This document shows positions 44,441 to 57,261 of a stretch of DNA of 64,000 nt, piece by piece. How positions within the stretch are numbered: the stretch's first letter is position 1; the number at the start of each line of letters is the position of its first letter. This DNA comes from Alisma plantago-aquatica. Lineage: Eukaryota; Streptophyta; Magnoliopsida; Alismatales; Alismataceae. A model generated the notes under the pieces. It ran no database searches. It saw nothing but the letters and a program-made list of their open reading frames with translations, and was not told where the DNA came from. The DNA lies in the NCBI GenBank assembly GCA_963693085.1, contig OY856413.1, positions 544,902,379 through 544,966,378 on the forward strand, given 5' to 3'. The translations under genes and the position numbers were made by a program.

Positions 44441-45800
44441 GGGGTGGGAAACGAAGTCCCAAAGTGTGCAATCCATGAGGACTCAAGTCCTTTCCCAAAA
44501 GGAAACTTAATTTCCTTAGATAAAAGTAATATTCTCTCTCTTCATCATCTCCTTGCTATTCCTTTTCCTATAAATTCTAGGATTTCGAAAATCTTTTTTC
44601 TTAGTCTCTCTTATGCTTGACTTTTACTCCATAAGCACGAAATTATAGTTTCCTTTAGTAGAAAATATCACCCTTTTAATAATACCATGAAATTCATTTA
44701 TTAAACATCACATTATCCTCTTATTTGACTTTATTGGTATTTCCTCTTTCCTCTTTCTTCATTGGGACTCCTTGGATCCCGAGAAACTCTATTATTTCGA
44801 AATCCTCTTTATTGGATACTCATTATCCTTCTAGATGCATCTAAATGCATTATTTCTTCATTATCATGTTTATTTCTTATTAAAATATCTCTTTTTGAGG
44901 ATTTCTCTATATTTCTCTTTTATTTTCTTCATTGGTATTCCTTTTAACATTAGGAATCCTTTGGATACGAAATTACACCAAGGATAACTAATTATACCTC
45001 TTTTTACTTATTTTCCACATTTCATCAATGTTTTCAATTTCTTTATTAACAAGGAAATACTCATTTGATCTTTTCTTTTCTTATTGTATTCTTTATGCAC
45101 TTTTGGACTCCTCGGAATCCAAAGAACCCATGTGGCATGAAATCCACCTTTAGATTAAGTTCTTTTGCCTTCTAGAGGTTTCCACGCCTTTCTTTTCTCA
45201 AGAACTCCATTATTCATTTACTAATTGAAATTCCTTGTTATTGGGCCCAATAGCCAATAAAGCCCACAACACAAACATCAAGGCTATTGTAAAAGAAATT
45301 CATGCATTCAATCAAGAGACATCATTATTTGTTCATTTATCTTTATTATGAGAAGTCATATTTCTCACCAAATGAACTCAAAACTTGTGGTTGTAACACT
45401 ATTGTTGATGAAGATCCATGCTTGCCAATTTGGGTTGATTGATTCAACCCTTGAACCGACGAGCTCACCTCTTGGTCGGTTGTTAGGTCAACTCACTAGT
45501 TGTTTGGTTCCATCAGTCCACCATTTGATGGCTCCTCTAGTTGATTGGTCGGGTCCACTAGGTGATCAGTTCAGCTTATCTTTCTGATCCTCCATGGTCC
45601 TCCATTATCCTTCATCAAATTGGCACCTCAGCATTCTTAATTTTCATCTTAACAGGAAAGTACACTATCCTATTTTTACATAATTATTTGGAAACCTCGA
45701 GTTACATTTGATGAGAGAAAGGGTAGGAAAGAATTAGCTTTACATTGAGAAGATAAGATAAAGGCTTGGTAAGAAAAATGAGATAAGAGGATCAACCAAC

Positions 45801-45846
45801 CATATATATATATATATTTATATATATATATACATATATATATATG
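45801..45846. repeat. (AT)n microsatellite
   Basis: Alternating AT tract with single-base interruptions, in the outer leader of element A. Confidence 0.95.
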
Positions 45847-45960
45847 ATTATCGTGGTGTTTGGATTTGACAAGATATAATTTGCATCACATGAAATAATA
45901 GAGAGACAAAACCAAAATTAGATCATTTTCAATTATCCCATAGTATAGTAAATTGATGTT

Positions 45961-45974
45961 GGCTTTGATACCAC
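45961..45974 (-). other. A primer-binding site
   Basis: On the minus strand GTGGTATCAAAGCC follows the LTR end CCCAACA. It is the tRNA-iMet site with one change (CAA for CAG). Confidence 0.85.
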
Positions 45975-47228
45975 TGTTGGGAAATATGTCTACAAGATAG
46001 GAAGCAAAAACAAAAAAAATATCTACAACATTCCCCTTATCCAACAGATCACATCAATTACTATAAGACAAGAAGGATGGCTTTTGAGGACATACCTCAT
46101 CTGTGAGCATGTCTAGTGACAATATTCATCATTCTAGATGCACAACTCTGAATCCTAGTTGCAATGGGACTCATCTTACTGCTCCTCCTAGGATACTAGA
46201 CTCGCATGTTGTCTTCTACATCAGCTCCCCTCGTCATGGACTACTGGTTGACAATGTCCTCCTTAGTGGTAGACAATGGCCTCCCACCTCTAAAGAAGTC
46301 CACACATACCGCCTAGAACTCATTTCGTCCTACTGGACCAGACAAGGAGTTGTCCCTCCCGTTGGCATACTAGTCACCAGCCTACTCTCCCATGAAAATG
46401 AACTCAGTTGTTTCTCTCCCTTTGGCTTTCCCTCCCTAGTCTGATAGGACTTGCCTAGGCTCTAGTTGTTATCACAACCAGAGAGGACAATGTTTGTCAA
46501 AGCAACTGATTCTCAATTGTCTATGTTGTGCTCTAGGAAGCCCCTAGTAGCCCTCTATATATAGTAGACGCTAGGGTCAGGTTTCCCAATTTCTATATGA
46601 TCCAGGATTAATATGTGGGAGTGGAAAGGATCCGTCGCACTCAATTTTTTGCAATTTTTTTGGAAATTTTGCAACCTACGAAAACTAAAATGGTTGTTTG
46701 GAAAACCTTGGTGGTCGTCTTGCATGTAAGATGGTCATTTGATAGTTTCCCTATTGTACACAAATTTGGCAAATCAATCCCCATCAATGTTAGACATTGA
46801 TTTCCTTATGCAACAAGTATTGCTCAAGCAAAATAAATAGGGAAACATCTAGAACCTTTCCCAACCGAACTAGACCATCTCACTCATGCAATATGGCCGT
46901 CTCGGTCACCCAGACAGTGGTCTAGTGACCAGAGTCAATCCAATTTGGTTGGGTCAGTTCGTTCCTTGTCCAAATCCAACTCACAATAGGGCTGCCACCC
47001 AGACACCCGTCTCAACACTTGAGATGGCTGTTTGGCACTCTAGATGGTCATCTCAACACTTGTGATTGGCATTTGGATGTTCTCTCAACCTATTTGTTGC
47101 ATTAATCAAATACCTAAACACTTTAGTATTTAATTCAATTGGCATTTGAGATATGAACTCCTCCTCTAGGTCAAGACCTATGTGTGACCCTATAGGTCCC
47201 ATATTACGTTGGCAGTGAATGTCCATAA
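45975..47228 (-). repeat. A 5' LTR, piece 1
   Basis: This is the promoter-distal half of the A 5' LTR, matching 22540-23795 in the same orientation and the C LTRs inverted. A TATATATA box on the minus strand is at 46563-46556. It breaks off at GTCCATAA, where C inserted; the match continues at 56303. Confidence 0.85.
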
Positions 47229-48410
47229 TGTTCCAATAGTAATCCTAGAGAGCAAATCATATGATTATTGCAATGAGTCATAAGATACTTGATTTGATAA
47301 TGATAAAGGTAATTATGTCTATTATGTTTGTGTCACGCATGAGATCATGACACATACATGATAGATGTCTAAAGAATGATGTGACTCGATGACATATGTA
47401 TTCAAGTTGAGGACCTAAACAATGAGACCATATGTATGATAAGAGTACATACATTCTTGTTATGTCCCTAGTCAGATATTACTGTGGAAGCAAAATATAC
47501 AATAGTAATACATAAGACTAGAGTGTGTGTTGATTAATTATAGAGTCTCATTAGTCATGATATGTGATATCAACTCAAGCACATAGATATATGTTAGAGA
47601 ACAGTATATTGGACAGACCTACCATGCGAGTAATACATGGATACCATGGAATGGTAGTCACAATCATCTCTCATAGTGATGGTGGTGATTGTGGTTCTTA
47701 CACCTGAAATCACTACACTCATCACATTTTGTTGGGTACACTTTGACATCATCAAACACAATCCTAAAACATGGATTGTTATAAAGGTGATGATTGGGTG
47801 ACTTGACACATGGGGATAGACTATGAGTGATAGATATGTGATTCCTCCCTCCAACAAGGAGTATGATATCCAGGGCCCCTTGATAAGCGAGATTGAGAAT
47901 TGTATGGACATACTCATGCGATTTAATATATGATATGTGAACTCACATACATCTTAGATAGTCTACTCTAGGTGAAGGAACAAGGATTGAATGTTGAAGA
48001 GGATGATGTTCCATGGCTCGAGTTCAATCCAGATGTCAGTGACAAAGGAACTATACGATCACTGTAACACTAATAACAGATTTTAGGTTGAAGTTGTTCT
48101 CCAACTTTATGAGCTACTTGGGTAGCAATGATGAGTTACTAGATTCTGCTCATTTCTTGTGATGTCATAAGCTGTTATGAACATTCACTGGCAACATAAA
48201 TGGGAACATGTAGGGTCACACACATAGGATACCCCTAGAAGAGGAGATTGTCCATGAATAATGTTTAGATTGAGACTAAAGGTATTTAGGTAATCAATTA
48301 AACATACAATTGACTGACTAGATGTAGAACTATCAAGTTCAAGTGTTGAACTAGATGGTTAGAGTGCCAGGTCAATTGGAGACAGCATTGGCATGTCATG
48401 ACTGACAACC

Positions 48411-48710
48411 GACCAGTTCACCCAGGTGAGCCGATTGACTAGTGTGAGTCAACCTATTAGTTCACCCATGTGAGCCAATTGACTGGTGTGAGCCAACTGA
48501 ATGGTTCACTTGGTGAACTGGGTGTCTCACAGTCCTACCAATTGAGGAAATTGGGATTTGTTTGGCTAGAGAAAAAATTTCACATTTGACTTGTTCAATT
48601 CGATTTGAATAAGGATTAATCTTTGAATTAATTGGAAACGATTGAGGAAGTTCTGGGAAGTAAAATGATTGGTTTACACTCCCAATCGACCAGTTCACTA
48701 GTGAACTAAT
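48411..48710. repeat. Palindromic GTTCAC...GTGAAC motifs upstream of the C TATA box
   Basis: GTTCACCCAGGTGAG (48416), TTCACCCATGTGAG (48461), GTTCAC (48504-48509)/GTGAAC (48513-48518) and GTTCACTAGTGAAC (48693-48706) recur, along with GANTGNCTNGTGTGAG spacers. The 3' LTR repeats them at about 55315-55620. Decayed versions (GTCAGTTGACTG-type) occur in E at about 57340-57440. Confidence 0.7.
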
Positions 48711-48840
48711 TGGCTCACCTTGCCAAATGACTATTTTAGTTGTGAAACGATTGGTTCGCCTACAGCAGCGCATGTTATTCATATAATTTCTGGATCTTTC
48801 TACTCCCGAACAGACTCGGAACCCTGACCCTGCCCTCTAC

Positions 48841-48849
48841 TATAAATAG
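48841..48849 (+). promoter_or_regulatory. C 5' LTR TATA box
   Basis: TATAAATAG in the context CTCTACTATAAATAGAGG. The 3' LTR has the same box at 55742-55750. Confidence 0.65.
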
Positions 48850-49399
48850 AGGATAACTGGGGGATTCTTAGAACACATAACTCAGAATATCGGTTGCTCT
48901 ACAAAGTTGTTTCCCTCTCTTATTTTGGTAACTGAGAGAGCCCGAGCAAGTGTTGCCCGACTAGGGAGGCACATCAAGGGAAAGACAACTATAGAAAAGC
49001 ATTCTGAGTTTAGGAGAGCAGGTTGGTGCTAGTACACCAATAGGAGGGTCATCTCCTTCCTTCTAGTTCTTTTAGAATGGTAGGAGTTCCAAGTGGTCTG
49101 TATGGACTATCTATAGAGGTAGGAGATGTCTTCCGCACAGGATGACACATCAGCCACAGTCCGTGGTGGAGGCCAGATTCCATGGCAAAGACCAAGAGCT
49201 ACCTAGAAACTGGCCAACACATGACATTGAAGACTGCACATGGTTGTGAGGTATTGTCACTGGGCAAGCCCTAGGACTAGGTATATCTTGCTTAAACCAT
49301 CCTTCCCATTACATTGTTGTTGATGCGATTTCCTATTATGGGTTAATGACCAGTAAATTTTTTTTCCACTGCCTACTTTGAGGCCATACAACCCAACAG

Positions 49400-49412
49400 T
49401 GGTATCAGAGCC
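49400..49412 (+). other. C primer-binding site (tRNA-iMet)
   Basis: TGGTATCAGAGCC lies one base after the LTR end CCCAACA. Confidence 0.9.
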
Positions 49413-50934
49413 ACGTCAACACACTGTGTTTTGGGATAAATTGATATGATCAGATTTTGGTTTTATTTTCATTTATTTTTTGCATACATTGTGAATATTT
49501 AAAATGACTAATGTGCATATCCGACTAAATACCACATGTGACCACAAACTAATATACATAAATGATATGGTATATATGCAATTGATAAACGTCACCCTAA
49601 AATGGTTTTGATGGTGGATGTGTAGCATGATTATGGCCTATAAACCCTATGAGTGCTTGGTTGGTTATGGTTGTTTGCATCTCAGTTTGCATACTTATCC
49701 TATTCCTTCTTTTCTACATGTAACTCAAGATATCTCGAGATCCTTTCTCTTCTACCTTTGCTCCCCTCGAATGTAACTTGAGGTTTCTCAAAGATTATGT
49801 AAAAATAGGATAGTTTATTTTCTATTACATCAAAGAAGAATTCATTCAACACTAGATGAGGTGACTTCTTGGAGGACTAAGAAGTATTGCGAAGGAGCCA
49901 AATCGATCGGTTGATGGCCCAACCACTTGTTGGAGGTGTCTAGAAATCGGAGGCCAAACCGACCAAACAACTGACCAGGAGGTGAGCAGATCATGTTATA
50001 GGATGAGCAGATCGGCCCGGAATGGTTCAAGCACAAAGATCTTCTTCAGAAACAAGTTTCATATGATGTAGACTTTAGATGATCGTAATTCCTTGTGGGT
50101 GCAAGGAATTACAATAGGATGGCCATAATCATCGCTTTTATCTTTATTGCATGATTTCTCGTTGTGGTTATAACATGTATATGTACGTACTATATATGTG
50201 GTGATTGGATATGTATATGTACTTACATAAAATCCCTCAAATACAATATTAAGTTGAATATGCCTTCCAAAAGCAGAACACATGAAAAACTTGTTCGACT
50301 AAGTGTGGGCATGCCTTCACGTGGTGCACTATCTACCTCATGGAAGTGTGATGGTGAATATGTGGGTCTGCCTTCATAGGGTGCATATTCATCATGTTGG
50401 CTTTTGGGTCAGACTTAACTTGGTGAGATTGATTGTATCAAGCACCTTGAGGCATGCATATGTTTATGGCAAAGAGTTGTGCATATCATCTATCCAAGAA
50501 TTGCATATGATGGAACTGGCATGATTGCCTACCTTAATAATTGGTCATGAGCGCCAGCGTTGGTTTGGTATTAATGCAATTATTTTGGATCTTGGCCTGT
50601 AGAAGATTATACATTGAAGTCTTCTGAATTGATACTTGAGGGTTATCAATTTGTACAAAAATAGTGGGAGCAATAATTAATAAAAGACCTAATTAATATC
50701 GTCAAATTTATCAAATCAAACAAATCAAAAATTGTTTTGAAAAGTTGCAAAAATTATTTTGTAAAATCCAAATGACAAACACAAATACAATATCATTGCG
50801 ATCAGTTCATAAATGGGATAAACTTCAAATATGGTTTAGGACCTTTTGAGAAGTGTTCTCTCTAGTGATAGAAAGCTCTAAGTCCTTGAAAGACCAGAGC
50901 CAGAATAACCTCTCCAAATGCACCTAAGGCTAAA

Positions 50935-51230
50935 ATTGGATGCTTACTTGAAGTATGCCAATGATGCCCAAGACATCAAGAACCTTATGTTGAGCTCTAT
51001 GAACTATGAGTTGCATAGGTATCTTAAAGCATGGACATTCTTGAGATGGTTATACATCTTAAGAATCATGTAAAGCATGAAAGGTATACTGTCTTCAAAG
51101 TGATGTTTGAGTATAATCAGATAGATGGAGATCAAGTATAATCTCATATGCTCAATATGATTGTGCATATAGATTGACTGTGATTTCTTAGAGGCCAAGA
51201 GTTGACCAAACATATGATTCTACAAATCAT
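50935..51230 (+). pseudogene. C: copia gag remnant
   Basis: Fragments LDAYLKYANDA, LMLSSMNYEL and VKHERYTVFKVMFEYNQ align in order with the Gag region seen in A (DAYLKHAND..., HERHNVSK...). Frame changes and stops separate them. Confidence 0.6.
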
Positions 51231-51959
51231 TGTATGAATCATATAGCCAGTTTATCAAATGTTGAGAAACATGGCCAAACCACTGCCTGAAGTGCTTGGC
51301 ATGTTGATGCCAAAGAATGAATGAAGAAAGGACAAAACTTGTGATAATGATCAATAGAGTGATGTACATAGACTAAAGCATGGTCAAGAAATGTTTTGAA
51401 GCCAAGTTAAGATCCAAATCTTCATCACTCAAGATATGAAGAGGGGTAAGTAGGAAAGGAAATAACCTCTTTATAGAGGATCTTGGAAAGAAGATAGAGA
51501 TAAAGATCTCTACTTCAGGGCCTGAGAGGAAGTAAGCTAGAAACTGTGTGGAGCAAGAGTTGCTATCATTAGAGTTACAATATGACATTCATAGGAATGT
51601 AATAGAATTAGTGAATTGCTATTATATACTTGGCATCAATGAAAACATCATACATCTTGTATGGGAAAGAGTGTTATGGACTGATGTTTCATTTGAAAGA
51701 TATGATCTTTGATGGCAATGCCTATGTGTCACTTATTATACTTGATAGTTAAAGAGACAAATGTGTTTGACACATGTACTGAATGACATGATAAATCAAA
51801 CTTAAATTCCTATAACGATGTCATCTAGAGTGCATAAATGGGATTGAATTTTTGGAATCCATATGATGCATATCTTGACTCTTCTGGTTCATGAACCAAT
51901 TGAGACTTGCTAATCTCATTTATTATGCAAAATGACAAAGGTTCTTCACTAGATGTAGT

Positions 51960-52300
51960 GGGAGAACGATTATTCTATTAAGGATTATACATATTGATGT
52001 ATATAGACCTTTCAAAATAAATGCTAAAGGTAATCAATAGTACTTCAATATATTTATTGATGACCTCAGTAGATATGGTAGTTTGTATTTAACAAAATAC
52101 AAACATGAATTTATTGAAGTGCTCAAGGAGATCATAAATGAAGTACATAACAAACTTGGTATAAGTATTAAATTTTGATATGATCGATATGGAAATACTT
52201 TGAACCAAGAGTTTGAGAACCTTCTGGAAGATCATGATAATGTATCATGATGGAATCCATATGAAACACAATGATAGTATATCATGAGAAGTGTATCAGA
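51960..52300 (+). pseudogene. C: copia integrase remnant
   Basis: IIHIDVYRPFK, FNIFIDDLSRYGSLYL and EVHNKLGISIK are spaced as in the copia integrase core (compare HIDVHG in A). Stops and shifts are frequent. Confidence 0.6.
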
Positions 52301-52639
52301 AAGAAGGAATCACACCTTAATGAATCAGAGTGTGATTACGAGCTAAACTTCAAATTTCCTTTTGGGCAAATGTTTTACACTGGGAATAAAGAGAATCACA
52401 AAATGTTGTAGAATCTCAAAGTTCCTTTAGTAACACACAGAACTCAGGGTTTTGGTAGAACACACCTAGAGCTTGAATAATATATGATATCTTATGGACC
52501 AGAAGGTGGTGAGTTGATCATATGATGAGTCAACAATGTACCTAGAAGCTAATGAGAACCAAAAACTGAGATATGGCTTTAAGCCATGAAATCCAAGATG
52601 GACTCCATGTACATCAAAAAAGTAGAACTTTGGTTGATC

Positions 52640-52960
52640 CACTTGAAGGGGTAAAACCCATAGGGTACTTTTAGGTCTTCCAGAAGAAGACTGACATGGA
52701 GGGTAAGTTGGTTGAAAAGAGTTTCTAACAAGTTCATGGAGTTGAACATGGTGAAATCTTTTCAGTAGTTACCATGGATAAATCCATCTGGATAATACTT
52801 GCCATTGTAGCTTAATATTTCTATGAGAATTGGCATATAGATGTTAAAACCACATTCCTTAAATGAAATATTATGCAGGATGTGTATGTAGCATAGCATA
52901 AAGGTTTTATAAATCCAATAACGCAAATAAAGTCTATAAAACTGCATAGATCAATCTGAT
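52640..52960 (+). pseudogene. C: copia reverse transcriptase remnant
   Basis: LVDPLEGVKPIGYF and WHIDVKTTFLK correspond to the conserved start of copia reverse transcriptase, with GFINP further on. Premature stops are present. Confidence 0.65.
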
Positions 52961-53403
52961 TGAAGCAAGCACCTCAGAACTGGATCTTCAATTTGACAAG
53001 ATAGTCAAAGAGTTTGACTTGAGTCAAAATGAATATGTAATGTGTGGTTACAATAATTTAGTGGGAGAATATATATATTCCACATATTGATGGGGAGTAT
53101 CATCCTTATAATACAAAATATGGCAACAAAGTGCATCTAAAAGGTTTTTTGGGAAGCATCCAATGTGATAGGAATCCAGATCTATATAAATAGATCAAGA
53201 GTGCTTCTTGACCTAAGAAAGAGAACATACATCAGAAAGATGCTGAAAGGGTTCATCATGATGAGAGAAAACATGTCCCTATTCCATGGAGTTAGTCTCT
53301 CAAGAGTCGAGTGTCCCAATTCTTATGAAAACTAAGGAACACACAGATAGATGCCATATGCATTCACGATTGGATCTATCATGTATGAACTCATCTTGTT
53401 ATA

Positions 53404-53530
53404 TTGTATGTATTGGACATGACAAGAAAATATGAACTAATTATCTTATATGTATTGCACATGAAAAGAATATACAAACTCATCATATTGTATGTATTGG
53501 ACATGATAAGAAGATATGAAATCATCATCA
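53404..53530. repeat. 42-bp tandem repeat, three copies, in C coding region
   Basis: Units at 53404-53445, 53446-53487 and 53488-53530 share TTGTATGTATTGGACATGA-type sequence. A partial fourth starts near 53566. At 14 codons per unit it keeps a frame open on both strands. Confidence 0.85.
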
Positions 53531-53689
53531 TGTATGACAAGATGATATATATATCCAGTAATTCCGTATGTATTGGACATGACGAATGGATATTTATCAA
53601 ACTCCAATAAGAGTTACTGGAATACCAAGAAGGACATCTTTGTGTACTTGTGAAGTACTACAAGGATTAGTTCTTTAGTTATGGTAAAA

Positions 53690-53850
53690 AGGAAGAGTTG
53701 GGTGTAAAGAGTTACACCGATGCAAGCTTCCAAAATGACAAAATTGTGTTTGACCTTGGAATAACAATTGTTCGTTGGAAATGTTCCAACATAAGACAAT
53801 TAATTAATTCTACAATAAGAAGTTGAGTACCTTAGTGTTACGAACACTGT
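53690..53850 (+). pseudogene. C: copia RNase H remnant
   Basis: KSYTDASFQN retains the catalytic YTDAS box that A has lost, followed by a degraded stretch. It is close to the 3' LTR, as expected. Confidence 0.6.
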
Positions 53851-54163
53851 AAAGGATATTGTATACATCTAGAAGTTCATATGGATGAACTTGTGGGAGG
53901 TTCTGGCCATTGATGACTCAGTAGTAATACTGTAACAACAATGGAGCTAATGGTTAGGAAAATGAATCTTAGATAGCATACAACACTTCCATCTTATATG
54001 AGTTGTCATATAGTGAAGGGATGTGAAACATGCAATATACCGACTTGAAGCAAATGTTGCTTACCCTCTATAAAAGTGCTTGTGTAGTAGAAACATGATG
54101 GACATGTTAAGATCACTTGGAATATAATTCGTGGGTGATTGGCTCTAAGTGCATGTGGGAGTC

Positions 54164-56302
54164 TGTTGGTGTAGTATGTCTAGAGAAACAATCATATGAG
54201 ATTTCAATGAGGCATATGATACTTGATTTGATAATGATAAAGGTAATTTTGTATATTATGTTTGTCTCACTCATGAGATGATGACACATAAATGATAGAT
54301 GTCTAGAGAATGATGTGACTCGATGACATATGTCTTTAGGTTGAGGACCTAACAATGAGACCATATGTATAATAAGAGTACGTACATTCCTATTATGTCC
54401 CTAGTCAGATATTACTATGGAAGCAAAGTACACAACATTAATACATAAGACTAGAGTGTGTGTTGACCGATGATAGAGTCTCATTAGTCATGATATGTGA
54501 TATCAAGTCAAACACGCATATATATGTTAGATAATAGTATATCGGATAGACCCACTGTGAGAGTGATACATGGATACCAAGGAATGGTAGTCACAATCAT
54601 CTCTCATAGTGATGGTGGTGATTGTGGTTCTTAGACCTGAAATCACTACACTCATCACATGTCATTGGGTACACTTTGACATCATCAAACGAAGTCCTGA
54701 AACATGGATTGTTATAACGGTGATGATTGGGTGACTTTGACACATGGGGATAGACTGTGTGATAAATATGGGATTTGTCCCTCCTACAAGGAGTATGATA
54801 TCGAGGGCCCCTTGTTAAGAGAGACTGTGAATTGTATGGACATACTCATCTGATTCAATATATGATATGTGAACTCACATGCATCTCAGACAATCTACTC
54901 TAGGTCAAGGAACATGGATTGAATGTTGAAGAGGATGACATTTCATGGCTCGAGTTCAATTCACATGTCAGTGACAAAGGAACTATACGATCTCTATAAC
55001 ACTAATCCCAGATTGTAGGTTGAAGTTGTTCACCAACTTTCTGAGTTACTTGGGTAGAAATGATGAGTTACTAGATTCTGCTCATTGCTTGTGATGTCAT
55101 AAGTTGTTATGAACATTCATTGCCAACGTAAATTGGAACATGTAGGGTCACACACATAGGATACCCCTAGAAGAGGAGATTGTTCATGAATAATGTTTAG
55201 ATTGTGAATAAAGGTGTTTAGGTAGTCAATTAAACATACAATTGACTGATTGGACTCAGAACAAGCTAGTTAGAGTGTTAGGTTGATTGGAGACTGCATT
55301 GGCATGTCAGGACTACCAACCGACCGGTTCACCCAAGTGACTCGATCGGCTTGTGTGATCCAACTGACCATTTCACTTGGTGAACTGGGTGCCTCACAGT
55401 CCTACCAATTGAGGAATTTGGAATTTGCCCAGTTGGAGGAAAACTTTCACATTTCACTTGTCCAATTCAATTGGAATAAGGATTAATCTTTAATTAATCA
55501 GAAATGATTGAGGAAAGTCAATTACAGGCAAGTCTGGGAAGTGAAACAGCCAATTCACTTAGTGAAATGACCGGTTCACACTCCCAACCAACCCGTTCAC
55601 TAGTGAACCAATCGGCTCACCTTGCCAAATGACTGTTTCTATTGTGAAATGATCGGTTCTCCTACTGCAGTGCAAGTTATTCATGGAATTTTTGGATCCT
55701 TTACTCGCAAACATATTGGGAACCCTGACCCTGCTCTCTACTATAAATAGTGGAGTATTGGGGGCTTCTTAGAACACACAAATCATAACATCAGTTGCTT
55801 TGCAAAGTTGTTGTCATATCTAGTTTTGGTAACCGAGAGAGCTCGAGCAAGTGCTACTCGAATAAGGAGGCACAATGAGGGAAAGACAATTGTAGAAAAG
55901 TAGTCTGAGTTTAGGAGAGCAGGTTGGTGCTAGTACACCAACAGGAGGGTTGACTCCTTCCTGCCAGTTATTTAAGAATGGTAGGAGTTGTAAGTGGTCC
56001 GTGTGGACTATCTATAGAGGCAGGAGATGTCTGCCGCTTAGGAGGACACGTCAGCCGCAGTCTGTGATGGAGGACAAATTCCATGGCAAAGACCAGGAGC
56101 TTCATAGACACCGTCCTAGACATGGCATTGAAGTCCGCACATGGATGTGAGGTATTATCACTGGGCAAGCCCCAGGACTAGGTATATCTCGCTAAAACCA
56201 TCCTTCCCATTACATAGTCATTGATGCGATCTTTTATTGTGGGTTAATGGCCAATACATATTTTTGTTTCTGCTGCCTACTCTGAGGCCATACAACCCAA
56301 CA
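54164..56302 (+). repeat. C 3' LTR (2139 bp)
   Basis: Starts TGTTGGTGTAGTATG after a purine-rich tract and ends TACAACCCAACA. It matches the 5' LTR throughout. Confidence 0.9.
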
Positions 56303-57261
56303 AATAACACTTATGATATCACATGCAATGAGCAGTGCCTAGTCGTATATCAATGCTACCCAAGTAAATGGAAAGCTGGAGAACAACTTCAACCGACAAT
56401 CTGTTTATGGTGTTTCAGTGTTTGTATAGTTCCTTTGTCACTGATATCCAGATTAAACTAGAGGCATGGAGCAGTCACCCTCATTATTATTCAATCTTGT
56501 TTCTTGAACCAAGAGCAGACTATCTAAGATATAAGTAAGCTCAATATCACATATTGGCTCACATGCACATGGCAATGCTTTTCTCAGTTTTTCTAATCAA
56601 GAGGCCTAGGGCATCACACACCAATAGGAGAGACAAATCCCATATATATCATTCACAGTCTATCGCATGTGTCAAAGCCACCCAATCATCGCCTTTATAA
56701 CAACTTATGTTTCAAGATTGCATTTGATGATGTCAAAGTGTACCCAACGATATGTGATGAGTGCAATGATTTCAGATCTAAGAACGACAACCACCACTGT
56801 CACTATGAGACCAGACTATCACTTCCATGAAGATGGCTTCCATATGTCAGTCTCATAGTGGGTCTATCTGATACAGTATTCTCTAACATGTATCTCGGTT
56901 CTTGGTTTGATATCCCATATTATGACTAATGAGATATAGTCATCAACCAACTCAAACTCTAATATTCTGTGTTATTGTTATCTATCAACCTTTCATAATA
57001 GCAACATATTAGGGATATAATGAGAATATTTATACGTACTCTTAACATCCGCATGATCTCATCCACAAGGTTAGTAACTTGATTACATTCGTCATCGAGT
57101 AATATGATTCTCTAGACATTTATAATTTTACATCATTATCTCATAACTAAATTAAATAGACTAAATTGAAAGCTTGCCTTTTATTAATAATCAAATCATT
57201 TTTACATGATATGCTATTACAATCATCACATGATTGGATCTCTGGACATACATAACCAACA
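56303..57261 (-). repeat. A 5' LTR, piece 2
   Basis: Continuation of 45975-47228 after the C insertion. It ends on the plus strand with CATAACCAACA, which is the LTR start TGTTGG... on the minus strand. Confidence 0.82.

Larger units (their letters stand above)
41914..45398 (-). mobile_element. S2: solo LTR of a gypsy-type retrotransposon (3485 bp)
   Basis: Flanked by the exact duplication CTATT (41909-41913 and 45399-45403). Its plus-strand edges are TGTAACGACCCC and GTTGTAACA. Minus orientation is preferred: a TATATAAAGG box (44440-44431) lies about 960 bases in. The hairpin array and a TTTTAGGTAC block (about 42200) then come near the end, as in R1, S1 and D. The GC-rich part at 43860-44300 has only chance reading frames. 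No internal sequence is present. Confidence 0.88.
47229..49398 (+). repeat. C 5' LTR (2170 bp)
   Basis: Starts TGTTCCAATAG, ends CATACAACCCAACA. A TATAAATAG box is at 48841-48849, after a TCACNNGTGA-type palindrome zone (about 48411-48710). Confidence 0.88.
47229..56302 (+). mobile_element. C: full-length, decayed Ty1/copia element of the same family as A and E
   Basis: Two LTRs of 2170 and 2139 bp start TGTT and end CCCAACA. Flanks are CATAA (47224-47228) and AATAA (56303-56307), one mismatch. The primer-binding site is at 49400-49412 and a purine-rich tract (GTGCATGTGGGAGTC) precedes the 3' LTR. Decayed gag, integrase, reverse transcriptase and RNase H follow in copia order. It sits in the 5' LTR of A in the opposite orientation. 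The uninterrupted reading GTCCATATCACTTATG is seen in the A 3' LTR near 23790, which supports the insertion point. Confidence 0.9.
22540..57261 (-). mobile_element. A: Ty1/copia retrotransposon, interrupted by four later insertions
   Basis: Minus strand order: 5' LTR (57261 to 45975), primer-binding site (45974-45961), leader, gag (41121 to about 40745), protease and integrase (about 32930 to 31400), reverse transcriptase (about 31200 to 30400), RNase H (about 30240 to 29800), 3' LTR (about 29790 to 22540). It is split by C (47229-56302), S2 (41914-45398), D (32936-40739) and S1 (24492-29637), each with its own target duplication. A's own flanks are CAAAC (22535-22539) and TGAAC (57262-57266), matching at 3 of 5 bases with two transitions. 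Without insertions A would be about 10 kb. Confidence 0.78.

Noticed and set aside
53391..53600. Overlapping frames on both strands
   Set aside because: Both result from the 42-bp tandem repeat.
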